Shown here: positions 35,201-48,464 of the stretch, one piece after another
How positions within the stretch are numbered: the first letter of the stretch is position 1
How the letters are laid out: each line of letters begins with the position of its first letter
From: Clarkia xantiana subsp. parviflora
Taxonomy: Eukaryota > Streptophyta > Magnoliopsida > Myrtales > Onagraceae
Assembly (NCBI GenBank): GCA_036873135.1
Contig: JAPTYO010000017.1
Location: 14,942,001 to 15,006,000, forward strand
DNA: 64,000 nt
Direction of reading: 5' to 3'
Notes under the pieces: model-generated
What the model saw: only the letters and a program-made list of their open reading frames with translations
What the model was told of the DNA's origin: nothing
The model's database searches: none
Translations under genes and position numbers: made by a program

Positions 35201-35413
35201 CTACTTGAAAACAAGCTCCCAAGTCCACTTGTTCCCAGGACAGCTTTCTTGGGCAACAACATCAAGGAATGGTGCAAGTACCACAAAACTTGGGGGCACA
35301 ACACAAACATGTGCCTACCACTAAGGTGGGAGATTGAAGAATGCATCGCGCTAGGAGCATTAAGGCGATTTGTTGCAACCGACTCCGCAACATCGTCATC
35401 AAACCAGCCATAA
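32270..35413 (+). pseudogene. D polyprotein: gag, protease and a second gag-like module
   Basis: One frame of 1047 codons from ATG 32270, broken by TAG at 32858-32860 and TGA at 33473-33475 (both explained by C-to-T changes of CAG and CGA). Order: low-complexity N-terminus; gag core about 264-420 (WFFSLPCG, YYVRF); knuckle C-x2-H-x4-H-x4-C about 537-550; a VINVIHGG motif; protease LVDGGSSAD about 686; then, instead of RT, a second gag-like stretch about 854-934 ([11 protein letters not shown]) and a second knuckle with YHKTWGHNT about 1001-1014, ending shortly after VATD. F has the same plan. What the second module does is unknown; a capsid or RNA-binding role is inference. Confidence 0.88.
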
Positions 35414-37329
35414 TGAAACGGGAGAAATAACTATCTTTCAGATTACTTTGCGCATTTCCATTCCAAGTGTTTCTAGTATAATCGCATTTACATGCTTTAA
35501 GAAGGAATGATCGGTTGACACCTTCTCGAAAAAAATAACGTAAATACGCGCAAGTATCTAATAAAGTCAATCTACGTTTGTAGGTACATATCTATGTCTT
35601 GCACGCTATTTTTGGATTAAACGCGAAGTAACAAAACTACGCGCTTATTATCTACATCAACAATCCAAGATATTATGCTATCAACAAGCAAAAAATCTAT
35701 TACGCGTTGTGACAACGCTTATCATCAACAACAATCTACTCATATTGATGACTACATCAAAAGGCGTCATCATAGAATCAAAAACTAGGAGTTAAACCCA
35801 AGATATTTTCGAAGACAGCATGCTGCAACTACATATAGCGGATGATACTTGCATCTCTACAACAACAATGAGTTTATTTCTCCATTCATAAATGGGCATC
35901 TATCTCAAGAAGGTGCCAACAACGCAAAGCCATCACGCTATGAACACAGTCAACTTACATGACGCAATGACAACTTGCGGATTATCTATCAAAAAAAAAA
36001 AGAAAAAAAAAGGAACTGATAGAAATTCTCTACTCTAAATGACTACCATTCAAGTGGCATCATCTACAAACAATTCCTTGGAATAACATCAAGGTCTACT
36101 ATCAAAATGACGAATATGCTAAAGGCGTCAATTACAAGCAATATCTTGGATTAACACCAAGACCTACTATCAAAAGTGGCATGTTGAGGTACCCTCTTTA
36201 TAAAGACAAACCCCATGTTCACTTCTAGAAAATGACATGCTGTGACATCTCTGGTTAGAGGCAAATCCTCATGTTCATAGTCATTCCCTGGATTCAGAAC
36301 AGGATGGGCAAATACAATACGGGATTGATCACCCCATAAATGGCGGAAGTTCCCTTGTTAGGCAATGACCCCACACTACAACAAGTGTGAATTCCTGGTT
36401 AGGGTTCACTCTTCATGGCGAATGTCCTCTTTTTAGACGACAATCCCATATTCCGAATTCATGGTTAGGGTTCACTCTTCATGGCAAATGTCCTCTTTTT
36501 AGACGACAATCCCATATTCCGAATTCTTGGTTAGGGTTCACTCTTTACGGGAGAAGTCCTCTTGTTAGATGACAATTCCGTACTACAGATTTTCAAACCG
36601 TGTTGCATGGTTCCTGGACGCAGAAAACATGCATCACAATTCATATTTACAAAAGTGTTACATGGTCCCTGGACGCAGGAATCATGTATCACAAATATTT
36701 TATCAAATATTTTATCAAATATTTTGTCAACAAGCTTTTTAGGGTTCTCAAAATACTCTTTTAAAAATCAAAATATTTTTACGTATGCTTCCCCAACGCG
36801 GGTTGATACACGCTGGCAGGTGCGCACCCTGTTTAAAACTCATAAAATTTACAAGTCGAGTCTTGTACAACGTCGCCTTAGAGTGGAACTAAGAGACGGT
36901 ATAAACTAGTATCTTGCCCAAGCCAAGATAACATATTTCAAACATACTACTTGTTAAGTCGCTATACGCGAATCACTTGACAGTTTTCAACATATATAGC
37001 GACAAGCTATGCAGGGAAGACAAGCAACATGCATAACGCATCATGCAAAAAATCTTGAATCAAAAGTGGCTATCGGTCACGATTGCGGGGACTACGTCTA
37101 CGTTACTAGTCATCCACGTTCAATAAACACAGTAAGCGATAACGGTATGAAATATTACTAACAAGTTATCATGCAAACTGTTATGTATAAAGCAGGTTCA
37201 AACGACGTAGTTCAAAGAGAACAAGTCCAAACAATAGTCAAAGAACAACTCCAACAAGTTTCTAAACATAGAAGCCGGCGGGCAAGCGGACTCATAAACA
37301 AGTTCAACATATAGAAAAGATGGCACAGA
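35414..37329. other. Non-coding spacer of D
   Basis: No coding sequence seen. It is loosely repetitive throughout; the clear arrays are the 66-bp repeat at 36389-36586 and two copies of a GTTCCTGGACGCAG-type unit (about 36600-36700). It separates the converging ends of the sense and antisense genes. Confidence 0.75.
36389..36586. repeat. 66-bp tandem repeat, three copies
   Basis: Copies begin with GAATTC at 36389, 36455 and 36521; the third is more diverged. Core: TGGTTAGGGTTCACTCTT. Confidence 0.9.
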
Positions 37330-39715
37330 TCAAAGAATGCCATCATCCCTGACAGGACTGGGCGGAACCGGTAGAAGTTGCACATTAGTGCCGCCACCGT
37401 CTTCTCCAAACAAAAATGCAAACCGAGATGTTGCAGTATCCAAACGACGAAGCTCGGCAACTTGCCCAACAGCAAACTCCGCATACGGCCCTAACTTGTC
37501 AAAAGGAAAGCCAGGAGCAAGAAATCTCACCCTACGAACAAAGTCCTCAGCAAACTCGCTGAGCATAGAAGCGGCCTTCGCCGTAGCAGCAGCAGTAACC
37601 GCGCTGTCAAATTCAGGAGTAGAAGGGAACTTGCTAAGTCCCTCTTCAATGCCAGCCTTCATTTCTTCCTCGCGCACTTTCCGACGGGCAGCTTTGTGCT
37701 TGCCCGCGTTGTCAGAAATGGCTTTCTCAATGGCAGCGTTCTCAGATTCAAGCTGAACAAGGCTGGCATGATCAGCATCATAACGAGCATCAAAATCCGT
37801 CTTCTTCAGCGAAAGACGGCGCACTTCGTCCTTAGCTTCCTCAAGCTCCTTGGACAAAGTGGCAGCTTTATCAGCAATGGCACGCCTCTCCTGGACAAGC
37901 TCCAACATGAAGGAGGCCATGTGCACCATATCAAAAACAACCTGAAAACAAATAAACAATAAGCATACATGTTCGGGATTAACGAACATAGCAAAGTAAA
38001 AAAAGATACTCACTGGGGTGAATCCAGATAGCGACCTCTCAACGAAAGTTCGTGCCTCCTCGTCACTCGAGGGCCGGACAACTCGAGGGCCGATGAAGAA
38101 CGCGCACGCCAACTTCCGGCATGCTCAGCTGGGAGTCCTTGGGAAAATTAAGATCTCCTGCTACATATGGCATCCACTTACCATCTGAGATATCACCTTC
38201 CAAAGGACGAAGCAAATCCGCACGTCCAAGTGGCGGGATCACTACATGAAAACCAAGCAGGTTATGCAAAAGCTAAAAACAAAGCGCACAAAAGCACATA
38301 GTCAAGTGTTCAACTTATACCAGAAGGAAGAGAACGTTCCACCTCGGACCGCTCCTTCGAGCGGGGGGCAGACAACGCATCCTCGCAACCGTCAACTCCC
38401 TTCCCTTTATGACAGGAAGGAGTAGGAACGGTCACAGTAGTCTTCAGACGCTTCAAACTGCTCGAAGAACGCGCCCCAGTGGTGGACCGTTTGGAAGATT
38501 CAGGAACGGCAACAACGCGATCAGTAACAAGCGTCGTGCGACCTGCAAGTAACACGCGAAGTTACAACCCAACCAAGAAAATACATAAGGAAGATTGTTT
38601 TTTCAAAACCATCTACCTTTTCCACGTCCAGAAGTCGCCGATGCTCCAGAAGCAAAAGGTGGAACAATCCTTCCGCTAGAGGCAATCTTGCGTGCGGCTG
38701 CCGTCTGCATAGACAAGCTTTTTCCGTCAAACCAACCTACAGCGCAACACGGTAAAAGTTATGAAAATGATTAACATACCGAAGCTGCAGAAGGGAGCAC
38801 ATGAATCCCAGCATCAACCAATTCCCGATCGGATGCACGCAGCGAGCAAGTAAAGTCGCGCGATTGTTGACAGTGGTATATCTGCTTTATCACCTCCCTA
38901 TCCGACAAGGAAAGTTCCCGAAAGGCTGGCGCGGGATCAGACTTCCGAACATACTCGACATCCCAAGTAGTTCCCGCATCATGAACAAAAAAGTAATGAT
39001 GTCTCCAATGATCGGCAGACCGATCCGCAGCGGCGACTAATCGGTAACTAGAATCCCACTTGGCTTCTCCAAGACCAAGCTCTGCAAATTCGGCCAACGA
39101 ACTTTTACACTGCAAAATCCTGCAGAGTCTGGACTCTTAAGCTGGTAGAAGCAGCGAAAGAGGGTGCGAGAGTAACGCCAAGATTTCTTGTTAAGCAACA
39201 CTCTAAAACAAGTCCATACTCGAATCCCGTTGGGCGCAAGATCTAAAGGGGAAATCCCGTAACCGTTACAGAGCTCAATCAAGTCAGAGCAGTAGGGAAA
39301 CCGCAAACCCTCCCTAACGTGAGATGTGTACACAACGGATAAATCTACGGGCGGAGGAGTTGCATCTCCTAAACTACTATCATTGAGTACGTCAAAGGGG
39401 TAAACAACCTCGGTACAAGGGTCGAGTCCGGAAGCACTCGCATACAAGGTGAACAGGGATCTATCCAAGCGGTTAGTGTAGTACCTAACCAACACCTCAG
39501 TCTCTCCAGCATGAGACGCCCCAACAAAAGGACCAGCAGCTACACCCTCGTCGGTGTCTAAAACACTATCTACTGGTAAAACTAGGTCTACCTCCAAGTC
39601 ATCCTCTATATCAGAATTAAAAGGAGTCTGCGATAGAGGAGGGATAGACTTACTTATTGCAACAACATGATCAAAAGGAAGGGAGCTCCGCAAGAGGTTA
39701 CTACGACTCCATAAT
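37330..39715 (-). pseudogene. Antisense accessory gene of D, five recognisable exons
   Basis: Opposite to D's sense strand. Exons: 39715-38780 (PF04195-like domain: GLRFPYC, APNGIRVWTCF, HHYFFVHD), 38704-38617, 38542-38321, 38241-38014 and 37941-37330, with GT-AG introns of 72-79 bp whose phases match those of F. The last exon is 612 nt, exactly as in F, and encodes a coiled coil followed by FPFDKLGPYAEFAVGQ. Frameshifts lie near 39095 and near 38085. The first exon upstream of 39715 is not identified; the splice phase there requires one. The function is unknown. Confidence 0.8.
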
Positions 39716-39741
39716 CTGCAAAAACCAAGCAGAAGTTATCA

Positions 39742-39924
39742 CGCATAGCAAAAGTCAACACGCGTAGCGAAAGTCAACGCGCGTAGCAAAGGTCAACGCA
39801 CGTAGCAAAAGTCAACGCACGTAGCTAAGGTCAACGCGCATAGCAAAAGTCAACGCGCGTAGCAAAAGTCAACGCACGTAGCGAAAGTCAACGCGCGTAG
39901 CAAAAGTCAACGCGCATAGCAAAG
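39742..39924. repeat. 19-bp tandem repeat, about nine copies
   Basis: Units around AAAAGTCAACGCGCGTAGC with scattered differences, just upstream of the first recognised antisense exon of D, probably in its first intron or leader. Confidence 0.9.
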
Positions 39925-41067
39925 TTGGTACGTACAATAAAAGAGACCAACGTCTTAAGAGGCTATCATGCAAACGGTGAATCTAACGGGACAAACCGCA
40001 AGGATCAAATACGACGACACTTAAGGAAAATATTTTCCTAAGGCTTCAAAGGCAACAAAAGGCTTCTCCTAAGGACGTTTGGCAATTCCCATCAACCAAC
40101 GAACACATCAAGAGAGAAAATTTTGCATACCGGCCAAAAAGTCTCTACACAAAGACACGGGGGCAATATGTCCAATCGGGGAATTCTACTTCAACTATCC
40201 ACGGAAGCGAAAAATCGCCTAAGGCATGAACTAACGGCAATAGTAACGACAACCAATCAGCAATTATTCGATATTCAAACACCAATAAGCAGTCCCATAC
40301 GACAAGAACGACAAATAGCTCAAACGAACAACAATACGGCGACATTCGAAATCAAGTCGAAGCTGTCCTGTAAAATCGAATTTCCAGATTACCTCAAAAC
40401 GTGACGAAAAGTATCACAATGGATTCCCCTCGTCGAGACGATTTCAGAAAGATAAGGACCGCGACGAACGGAGCACGGGAAGGCGGCGCGTGGGCTACAC
40501 GCGCCGACAAGGCAAATCTCACGCGGCGGCGCGTGAGGGCGCGTCCGGCGTCTCCTGGTGATTCCGAAGGCGGCGCTGAAATCCTCGTGAAAATCTGAGT
40601 CGATTGGTGGTGTCAATTTCTGAAAACAAGTCAAGGATCAAGCACGAAACTTTTGGGATACGTGTAAGCTTTACGACGGTGAAGAAACTATGAACACACA
40701 AACAATTTCTGGAAATGATGAAAGGATTACCTGCAAAGAAGAAGGAATAATGAATTTCCAAAGTGCTGGAGGAATGATTGGGGATTTATGTAATTACATA
40801 TCCCAAAAGATGCCTTGCTTATAAGGATTAAAGGAGTAACTCATCTACACTAACGCCTAAATACTTACGGTATACTCCACCCTCTCTTCTAAATATCTAT
40901 TCCTACGTACGTGATTACTTTGATATTGCATGTATCAAACCCGTCATTCTACGCGTATGTTTTCATATCGCATGATGCATGATTTGATAGTTGCTAAGTC
41001 GTTTTAGAAGTGTACGGATTATATTTCTTGCATCGAGTAATTACGACATTGCCATAGCCGTTACTTG
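39925..41067. other. Non-coding part of D upstream of its antisense gene
   Basis: No domain recognised. By position it should hold the promoter and first exon of D's antisense gene. It ends with ACTTG (41063-41067), the left duplication of E. Confidence 0.6.
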
Positions 41068-41763
41068 TGTTGGATCACGACGGAACTCCGGTACGATCTT
41101 TGACGGCGATCCTAGCTCCTTCGCTCCACGTAATCCTGCAAGAGGGGATAAACCGGGCGGTGACCCAGAATCCCTCTCCGATGCTTAAATGAGTATCTCG
41201 TATACGGTGGCAAGTAAGAATCTCAAAGTATCTCCTAAAAAACGTAATTGATCTGAGGTGACCTCTGCCATTTTATAGGCGGAGAGGTACCTCAGTTACC
41301 TGGTGAACCGTTGGGGTGGTTAGCCCGTATCCCGCGTATCTCGTGCACGATCCCTCCTATCTAGGCCATGATCTCGCTTATCTCGGCCACGCCCCGCGTA
41401 TCTCGGCCACGCTCCGCGTATCTCGGCCACGCCCCGCGTATCTCGGCCTTAACCTCTGATAACAAGTCCCGACTAACATCGGGGACTCCAGAGTTATCTC
41501 GTTGTGTCACCGCTCGGGGCCCCTCGTCATCGTGACAGGGCCAATCGTTCTCAGGGATTCGTCATCGGGGCCTACTTAAAGGCTTCTCATCGGGAGCTTC
41601 TAGCTCACCTATCGGGACCGACTCTGTCGGGACCTTTCATCATCGGGACTCCCTATGTCGGGACCCTTCACCTGGGTCATCTTGACCTCCATTTGGGGCC
41701 CAGTGGGCCTGTTTGCCGTTTCCCCGCTGTTAAAGGGCCTAACGGCCATAGCGGAACCCATCA
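41068..41763 (-). repeat. 3' LTR of element E (696 bp)
   Basis: TG...CA bounded; the CGTATCTCG-type short repeats (about 41335-41450) number about two more than in the 5' LTR. Confidence 0.93.
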
Positions 41764-41787
41764 TTTGCCCCCAAGACATGAGGGACT
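41764..41787 (-). promoter_or_regulatory. Polypurine tract of element E
   Basis: Minus strand TTGGGGGCAAA directly before the 3' LTR. Confidence 0.85.
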
Positions 41788-42070
41788 TACAGTTCGTCGT
41801 GTCTTTCCAACTCCCGACCTCTCGACGTCAGAGTCGGGGATCTCTCCCTTGGCATGGTCACTGAGCACAAGTCTTCTCATTTATGTTTCCTCAATACCTT
41901 GTAGATAACTGCCAAATCCGAGAGGACTCCTCGATTCCTCAGCCATTAAATGCAACAGATAACGAAGTGACGTCTTCAGTACCCGTGCCAGATTTTTCGC
42001 GCCTGCTTTTTCTGAAAAGTGCTTTTCAGGCCATTTCATTATTGCGCCCGTTGCCATTCTGCACGTTCCA

Positions 42071-42312
42071 TCTCAACGGTCCAGATCAGAACGCTTCAAC
42101 TTCGACGATTCAGATCAAAGCGTCCCTTCGACTGTCCTCTTCACATATGAAACACTAGCCGTGGGCACAGTTTTACTTTTACTGTCTCCGAATTTTCAAA
42201 AGCTCTATGCAACTTCTCTGCGAATTCAAGCTCTTGCGATTTCGAAGACCTCAGTGCTTTTCCGATCACCTTTCCGGCAACGTCGAGTTCGTCCTTCCAA
42301 CCTCCAATCACC
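42071..42312 (+). promoter_or_regulatory. Promoter region of E's antisense gene, TATA box altered
   Basis: Aligns with C: TCTCAACGGTCC at 42072-42083, and TATGAAA at about 42146 where C has TATAAAA. The start codon is at 42313. Confidence 0.55.
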
Positions 42313-45037
42313 ATGTCTGGTAAGGGTTTCTTCTTTATTGTTCGCCTGTTTTCTCCCTTTATTTCTGCTTGGTTTGTTTGCAATTTCCCGGAAAACCCAA
42401 TGTCCCTTTCCATGGCTGATTTCAGACAGTGAATCTGGTTCCGAGGGAAGGAAGCCCTTCAACTTCGACTATGCTCTGAATGAAATTTCCAGCACCGCCT
42501 ATGATGCGGCTCTCCGGGAGGGATGCATCACTTCTACCTGGGAACCTCGTTTCCCGTATCCCTGGCCCCACCCCTCGGGTAACCTTGAGGTTACTCGTCC
42601 CCGGAAAGGGGAGGTATTTGTCTCTACCGGGCAAATATCAGCGGGGATCAGATTCCCCTTCTGTCGTAATCTGGTCGAGATGTGCCAGCATTACAAGACT
42701 CATCCGACCACCTTCTCTCCCCACGCCATACACCTGTGGAACGCCTTCCAGGTCCTCTGCTTCCGACAGAAGTGGGTGTACAGCCTCAAGCTCTTCGGGA
42801 CCTTCTACGGGATGAAGTGCAACGAGGCGGGGGTTTGTGCCTTCTACCCCCGGATGCCGAAGTGGAACTAGACACAACTCGGGTTGTGCAACTGGACCAA
42901 TGACACTTGGAAGGTGGTCAAGGGTCGGGGACTCCTTGTCGACACGGGGTCAGACAACAGCGGGTGGAAGAGGAGCTACTTCTTCATCCAAAACTCCTCG
43001 ATCCCGTGGCCCCGATGGGAGGTGGTAGCGGATTCTCCTCCCGCCTTCCAAACCTACTCCGACGAAGACTTCCAGACTCTTCAGCTCATCCAGCTCTACC
43101 GGTAGGAGGAGTCCTATACTCCCCTCGACGCCAATTCTCTCGTGGAGCGGGACCTTGTGAATGCCGGGATCCGACTCCTCGACATAGTTTCCGGGGGCAG
43201 CTTTTCGACGGCCCCTCCAAAATGGTTTCCTGGGTAAATCTCTAAACCTTTTTCCTTTTACTGTTTGCAGCCAAGAAGGTATCCGTGCTGACCAATCTAA
43301 TCCTTAAGCAGGGGGAGACCGATGCTGTCCGCCCTACGCGGAAGAGGAAGTCCGCCAAGAAGGCCGCTGCTCCATCGGGGTCTCCTTCCGCGGAGAGGCC
43401 AAAGCGGAGCCGTGTGGAGGTGGACAAGCTCTTCGACGTCTAGAACGCTGAAGAAGGTAAAAAGCTCCGCCTCGCTATTAAATCGTACAGGAGGATGGTC
43501 CCGAAGGAGTTGATTCCTTCGACCATGGAAGCCTGCATTGCTGACGTCAAACGAGTAATTCGGGGGGAAACTCCTCGTGTCCTGAAGGCGGGCTACTACA
43601 ACTATCGTGGGAAGGACAAATATGTCTCCCGACGTATTGTTTGGTGTAAGGGCTCTGATGAATTCCCTGATTACGTTTCTAAAGCCTCTTCTCGTCCTTT
43701 AGGTGCAGGCCACTCCGGGACTCCGTCGGGTGCTGGAGCCTTAGCATGCGCGCCACCTTCAGCAGGGGCGCCTCCTTCGGCAGGGGCACCACTTTTCTCC
43801 AGTGGTGGGACCCCGACCGGCGAACAATTTCGTCGGGTGGAGAGCTTGGACTACTCCGAGGAGACTGATGAGGGTGGTTCCCTTCGTCATCGTCGGAGGA
43901 CGGGGCAGTCCCTGCTGAAACCAACCTCCAAGGGGTTGCCCCCCTCGCCTTCTTCACAACCGCAGCGACAACCGTCGCCCGTCCACGACTTCACTCCTTC
44001 CCCAGCCCGGGGTGGGTCGGAGGCACGCCCCTCCTCGTCCCCAGGCAGCCCTTCTCCTCTTCCCCTCGACTGGAGCTTCTACAAGGCCTTCGACTCCGAC
44101 CAGGAGGATGTTCCCTGGACCCCGATCCAGACGCTGCAAGGGGTCCAGCTCCGACAAGGGGACACATATCCGGAGCTGGCCCTACACCTGGTAGCAGGCT
44201 CGATCCTGCCTTCTATGAGGTATCCGATTACCTTAGATCGGGAGGAGATGCGCCGGGACATCAAGGAGATGTGCATGCGTCGAATAGAGGTAAGCTTTCC
44301 ATCCTTCTTTTCTTCATCGATAACTCTGATTGTTCATCTTACTAATACTTCTTTTCCTTTCTTCGCAGGAGATGGAGGACATCAACCGCTCCATCGGGTA
44401 CCTCCTTGCCTATGAGGAGGCCCTGGAGAAAGAGCGGGCGGTCACGGCCAAGCTTAAGGAGGATCTCGCGGCTTCCGAGTCTTCGCGGGGGAAATTGGTC
44501 AAGGAGCAGGCCATCCTCGACCGAAAGACTCGGGACCTCCACAAGCGGGTCTGCGACTTTGAGGGGCTCCTGAAGCGGGAGCAGCAGGAGCGGCGGGTTG
44601 CTGAGGACAAGCTGGTCCTTGAGAAGAAAGCTCTGGAGGAGCAAGTTGCGGGGGTTCCCGCGCAGCTGGTCATGGCCGAGACCAAAGGCCGGGAGGATTA
44701 TCAGGGTTCTGAAGACTTCCAGGCTGATGCTGTGAAGTTCTGCAGCGCGGAGGTGGAGAACACCCTCTTCAATGCAGTCGAGGAACTCCACCTAGAGTAT
44801 GGCGACGCCATCAACTTCGACAAGTCTCCTTCTCTTGCTCCCTTCGCGAAGAAATACTTTGCTCTTTCGGAGGAGAGTGATGGGGGGAGTACTCCCGCGA
44901 TTGTTGAAGACACAGCGGAGGCTCCAAGTACTGATACTCCAATAATCGACCTTCCCGCGGCTGAACCTGTGGAGCCTTCTGCCACCGACCTCGTGGACCC
45001 AGCTCCCGTTGATGCCGCCGACAAGGATCAAGCCTAA
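42313..45037 (+). pseudogene. Antisense accessory gene of E, broken
   Basis: Exon 1 ATGTCTG (42313-42319); 106-bp intron; exon 2 from 42426 to 43233; second intron from 43234 with acceptor 43270 or 43311; exon 3 to 44289; intron to 44368; exon 4 to 45037. The domain order matches C: PF04195-like domain (GIRFPFC, WKRSYFF), basic RKRKSAKK, proline/serine linker and coiled coil ending DKDQA. In-frame stops lie at 42869-42871, 43103-43105 and 43441-43443. A G run of five near 43193 (seven in C) shifts the frame at the same place as in C. The last exon remains open and is very similar to that of C. Confidence 0.82.
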
Positions 45038-45609
45038 CTGCTTATCTTTAGAGTCCTTGTATTCTCCTCTTTTTGTAATCATCGGGCCTTTGAGCCCCAT
45101 TAATATCAGACATTCTTAGTTCCGATTTTTCATTGGACTTCTCCAAGTGGCTTTACTATAATTACTTAAGTCGAAACCTCGACACTTAAGGTATTCTCAT
45201 ACATCACTTAAGACGATTCAATCTCGTGCATCACTTAAGACGACTTTAACAACACTTAGAGTAAATCTAAGAATCATGCATCACTTAAGATGACTTAATC
45301 TCGTGCACCACTCAAGGCGACTTTTCTCGTGCACCACTTAAGGTGACTTTTCTCGTGCACCACTCAAGGCGACTTTTCTCGTGCACCACTCAAGGCGACT
45401 TTATAATGCTTAGAATGAATCTAAGAATAACTCTGATTGGAAGCAACCTCTTTATTCATTGAAGGCACAAAACTCATTTACATCGAATCAAACAATAAAT
45501 AACATACACCACTTAAGGCGATTTTACATCGGGCACCACTTAAGGCGACTTTTCATCGGGCACCACTTAAGGCGACTTTTCATCGGGCACCACTTGAGGC
45601 GGCTTTTCA
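45038..45609. repeat. Non-coding spacer of E with 26-bp repeats
   Basis: Units of 26 bp (core GTGCACCACTCAAGGCGACTT) at about 45300-45400 and GGGCACCACTTAAGGCGACT units at 45507-45605. Same repeat family as the large array in C, with far fewer copies. Confidence 0.9.
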
Positions 45610-48464
45610 TCAAGCATGGTGTTTCTTCAAGTGTTCGCCACTAAAAGAATGCTTTAACGCTCTGCCATCGAGGTCTTCCAACTTGTACGCATTTGGAGCT
45701 GGCATCCCCACGACCTTGTAAGGTCCTTCCCATTTTGGTGACATCTTTGTGATTCGATCCAAAAGGGTAAACTCGTTGCGACGCCAAACCAGCTCCCCGA
45801 CGAAGAATTGTCGGGACTTGACTCGCCGATTATAAAACCTGGCTGTCGCCAAACGCATTCGAGCCTGGACTTCGTCGGCTTCCCGCCTCTTCTCTTCGAG
45901 CAAGTCCAAGTCCAGACGCCTCATTTCATCGTTCGTCAGAGGTTCGTAATATCTCATCCGAGGAGATGCCACAGCTACCTCCACGGGAGCTACAGCCTCC
46001 GTGTCATAAACAAGGCCAAACAGAGTCTCCCCAGTTGCTCGTTTGGGTGTTGTTCTAACGGCCCAAAGCACATTTTCCAGCTCGTTCAGCCATTTGCCCT
46101 TCAAGGCATAGACCCTCTTTTTCAGGCCATCCATCACGATTTTGTTGGCGGACTCCACCTGGCCATTAGTCTGAGCATGGCGGACAGAGGCTGTCCGATG
46201 CTTGATGTTCAACTCCTCCAGATACTCCTTCACCCGAGACCCGTTAAATGGTAGACCATTGTCGCTGATCACCACCTTAGGAATCCCGTATCTGGATACA
46301 ATATGCGTCTGGGGGAACTTGATGATCTGGTTCCCCGTTGTTATGGCCAACGCCTTTGCCTCTATCCATTTTGAAAAATAATCGATAGCTACAAGTAAAT
46401 ACTTACATTGACCTTGTGCTTGTGGAAGAGGTCCCACCAAGTCGATGCCCCACTGCGCGAAGGGCCAAGCGCTCTTGATGGATGTCTGATTAGTAGCCGG
46501 AGCCACAATACTCGGGGCGTACCTCTGGCACGCGTCACAGGATCGGACCAACGTCGTTGCCTCTTTGCTCATCGTAGGCCAGTAATAGCCCAAGTTTAGC
46601 ACCTACCTCATAATGGATCGGGCCCCTTCATGACAAGCCGCGAGCCCTTCATGCACCTCTTTCAGGATTCGACTTGTGTCGGGCTCAGCCACACACTTCA
46701 AGTACGGAGTCGAGAACCAGCCCTTCTTGTCTAGCTGATTGTCCAGCATCACGTAATTAGCCGCGATCCGACGTATCCTGTCAGCTATTACTCTATCATC
46801 GGGGACTGCCCCCGTAGTCAGGTACGCGACTATCGGGGTCATCCAAGTGGGCTCCTCCTCCGATCCTGCTTCAATAGCACACACCTGTGTCGGGTCGGTG
46901 GTCGACAAGATCACCTTCTCCAAGAAGTGCACCCTCCGGTTTTCCTCCAGGGGTGCCCCCAAGGCAAATTTGCTCAAGGCATCTGCCTCCACGTTTTCTT
47001 CCCTCGGGATCGCCTCGATGTCGAAGCTTTTAAGCTCTCCTTCAAGACTTGTACCTCGCGAAGGTACTTCCTCATCATCGGGCTCTTCGCCTCGTATCGC
47101 CCTTGGACTTGGTTCACAATCAGGGCCGCGTCACACTTCACTCTCAAGTGAGAAACTCCCGTACCTTTGGCAATTTTCAGGCCTGTGATAAGAGCCTCGT
47201 ACTCAGCTTCGTTGTTCGTGGCCCTAAATGTTAAAGCCAAAACATATCGAAGCGGCTCACCTCCGCCCGGTGGTAACAACACAAAGCCTGCTCCTGATCC
47301 ATCTGAATTCGAGGAGCCATCCGTGTACATCTCCCAAGTATTTTCCTCGTTTGGCTGTTCTGATTGCTCTGCCATATCTGGTTGTTCTGCCATCGGAACC
47401 TCCATGGTTGCCCCCTCTACAGGGCCCGATTCTTCTAGATCGGGGGCTGTAATCCGCTAATGCCTGGCCCTTAATAGCCGTTCTCGAAGCAAAGTGTATG
47501 CAAAACTCACTAAGCTCTACTACCCATTTCACTAATCTCCCCGATGCATCCGGTCGGTTCAAAAAATGCTTCAGAGGCTGGTTCGTTAACACAGTAATCT
47601 CGTGTGCATGGAAATAAGGCCTCAGCTTCCGAGCAGTTATAATCAGCGCAAAGAGATACTTCTCAACGGCAGGATAATTCAATTCAAACTTGGCAAACGC
47701 CTTGCTTACATAATAGAGCGGGACTTGATTACCCTCGACAACCTTTACTAATACAGAGCTAATGGCAAATTCAGAAACAGCCAAGTAAAGATAGAGCCGC
47801 TCGCCTGGAACCGGTTTCGCCAACGGTGGGAAAGCGCGAAGGTGCTGCTTGAGTGCTTGAAACGCTTCTTCACACTTGGCGGTCCACTCAAACTTCTTGT
47901 TGGCCCTCAGGACTTCAAAAAATGGCATTGATCGGTCACTTGCCTTAGACAGGAAGCGATTCATTGCAACCAGTCGGCCATTCAGCACTTGCACCTCCCG
48001 ATGGTTTATCGGAGACTGCATCTCCTCGATCGCCCTCAGCTTCTCGGGGTTCACCTCAATTCCTCGCTGGCTTACCATAAAGCCTAAAAACTTCCCCGAG
48101 TGGACTCTGAAGGCGCACTTGGTCGGGTTCAAGCGAACCTGATGAAGCCTCATCCGCTCAAACGCCATGGCTAGGTTGTGCACATGATCCTCAGCTTGTC
48201 GGGACTTCACCAACATATCATCCACGTAAGCCTCCATGGTTTTCCCTAGCATATCTCCGAACAGCTTGTTCACCATCCTTTGGTAGGTTGCCCCGGCATT
48301 GATCAACCCGAAAGGCATGACATCGTAGTGATAGATGTCACTGTCTGCATAAAATGCTGTGTGAGGAGCGTCCTCCTTAGCCATTTTGATTTGATTGTAG
48401 CCCGAGTACGCGTCCATGAAGCTCAACAGCTCATGTCCCGACGTGGCATCCACCAGCTGGTCGA
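45610..48464 (-). pseudogene. 3' half of E pol: RT, RNases H, integrase
   Basis: Continues from the F insertion. RT with YVDD (about 48215-48225), RNase H, archaeal-like RNase H (YTDGS, NNEAEYEAL, VKCDA), integrase with CDACQ and all three catalytic residues (WGIDLVGP, ISDNGL, GQVESANK), ending at 45610. Breaks: a short deletion with frameshift near 47450, a frameshift near 47030, and a TAG at 46603-46605 just before the integrase (codon expected AAG). Confidence 0.9.

Noticed and set aside
35414..41067. Possible hidden RT or integrase in D
   Set aside because: I scanned the listed frames on both strands for YVDD, DDE-type and RNase H motifs and found none; only the antisense gene is coding.
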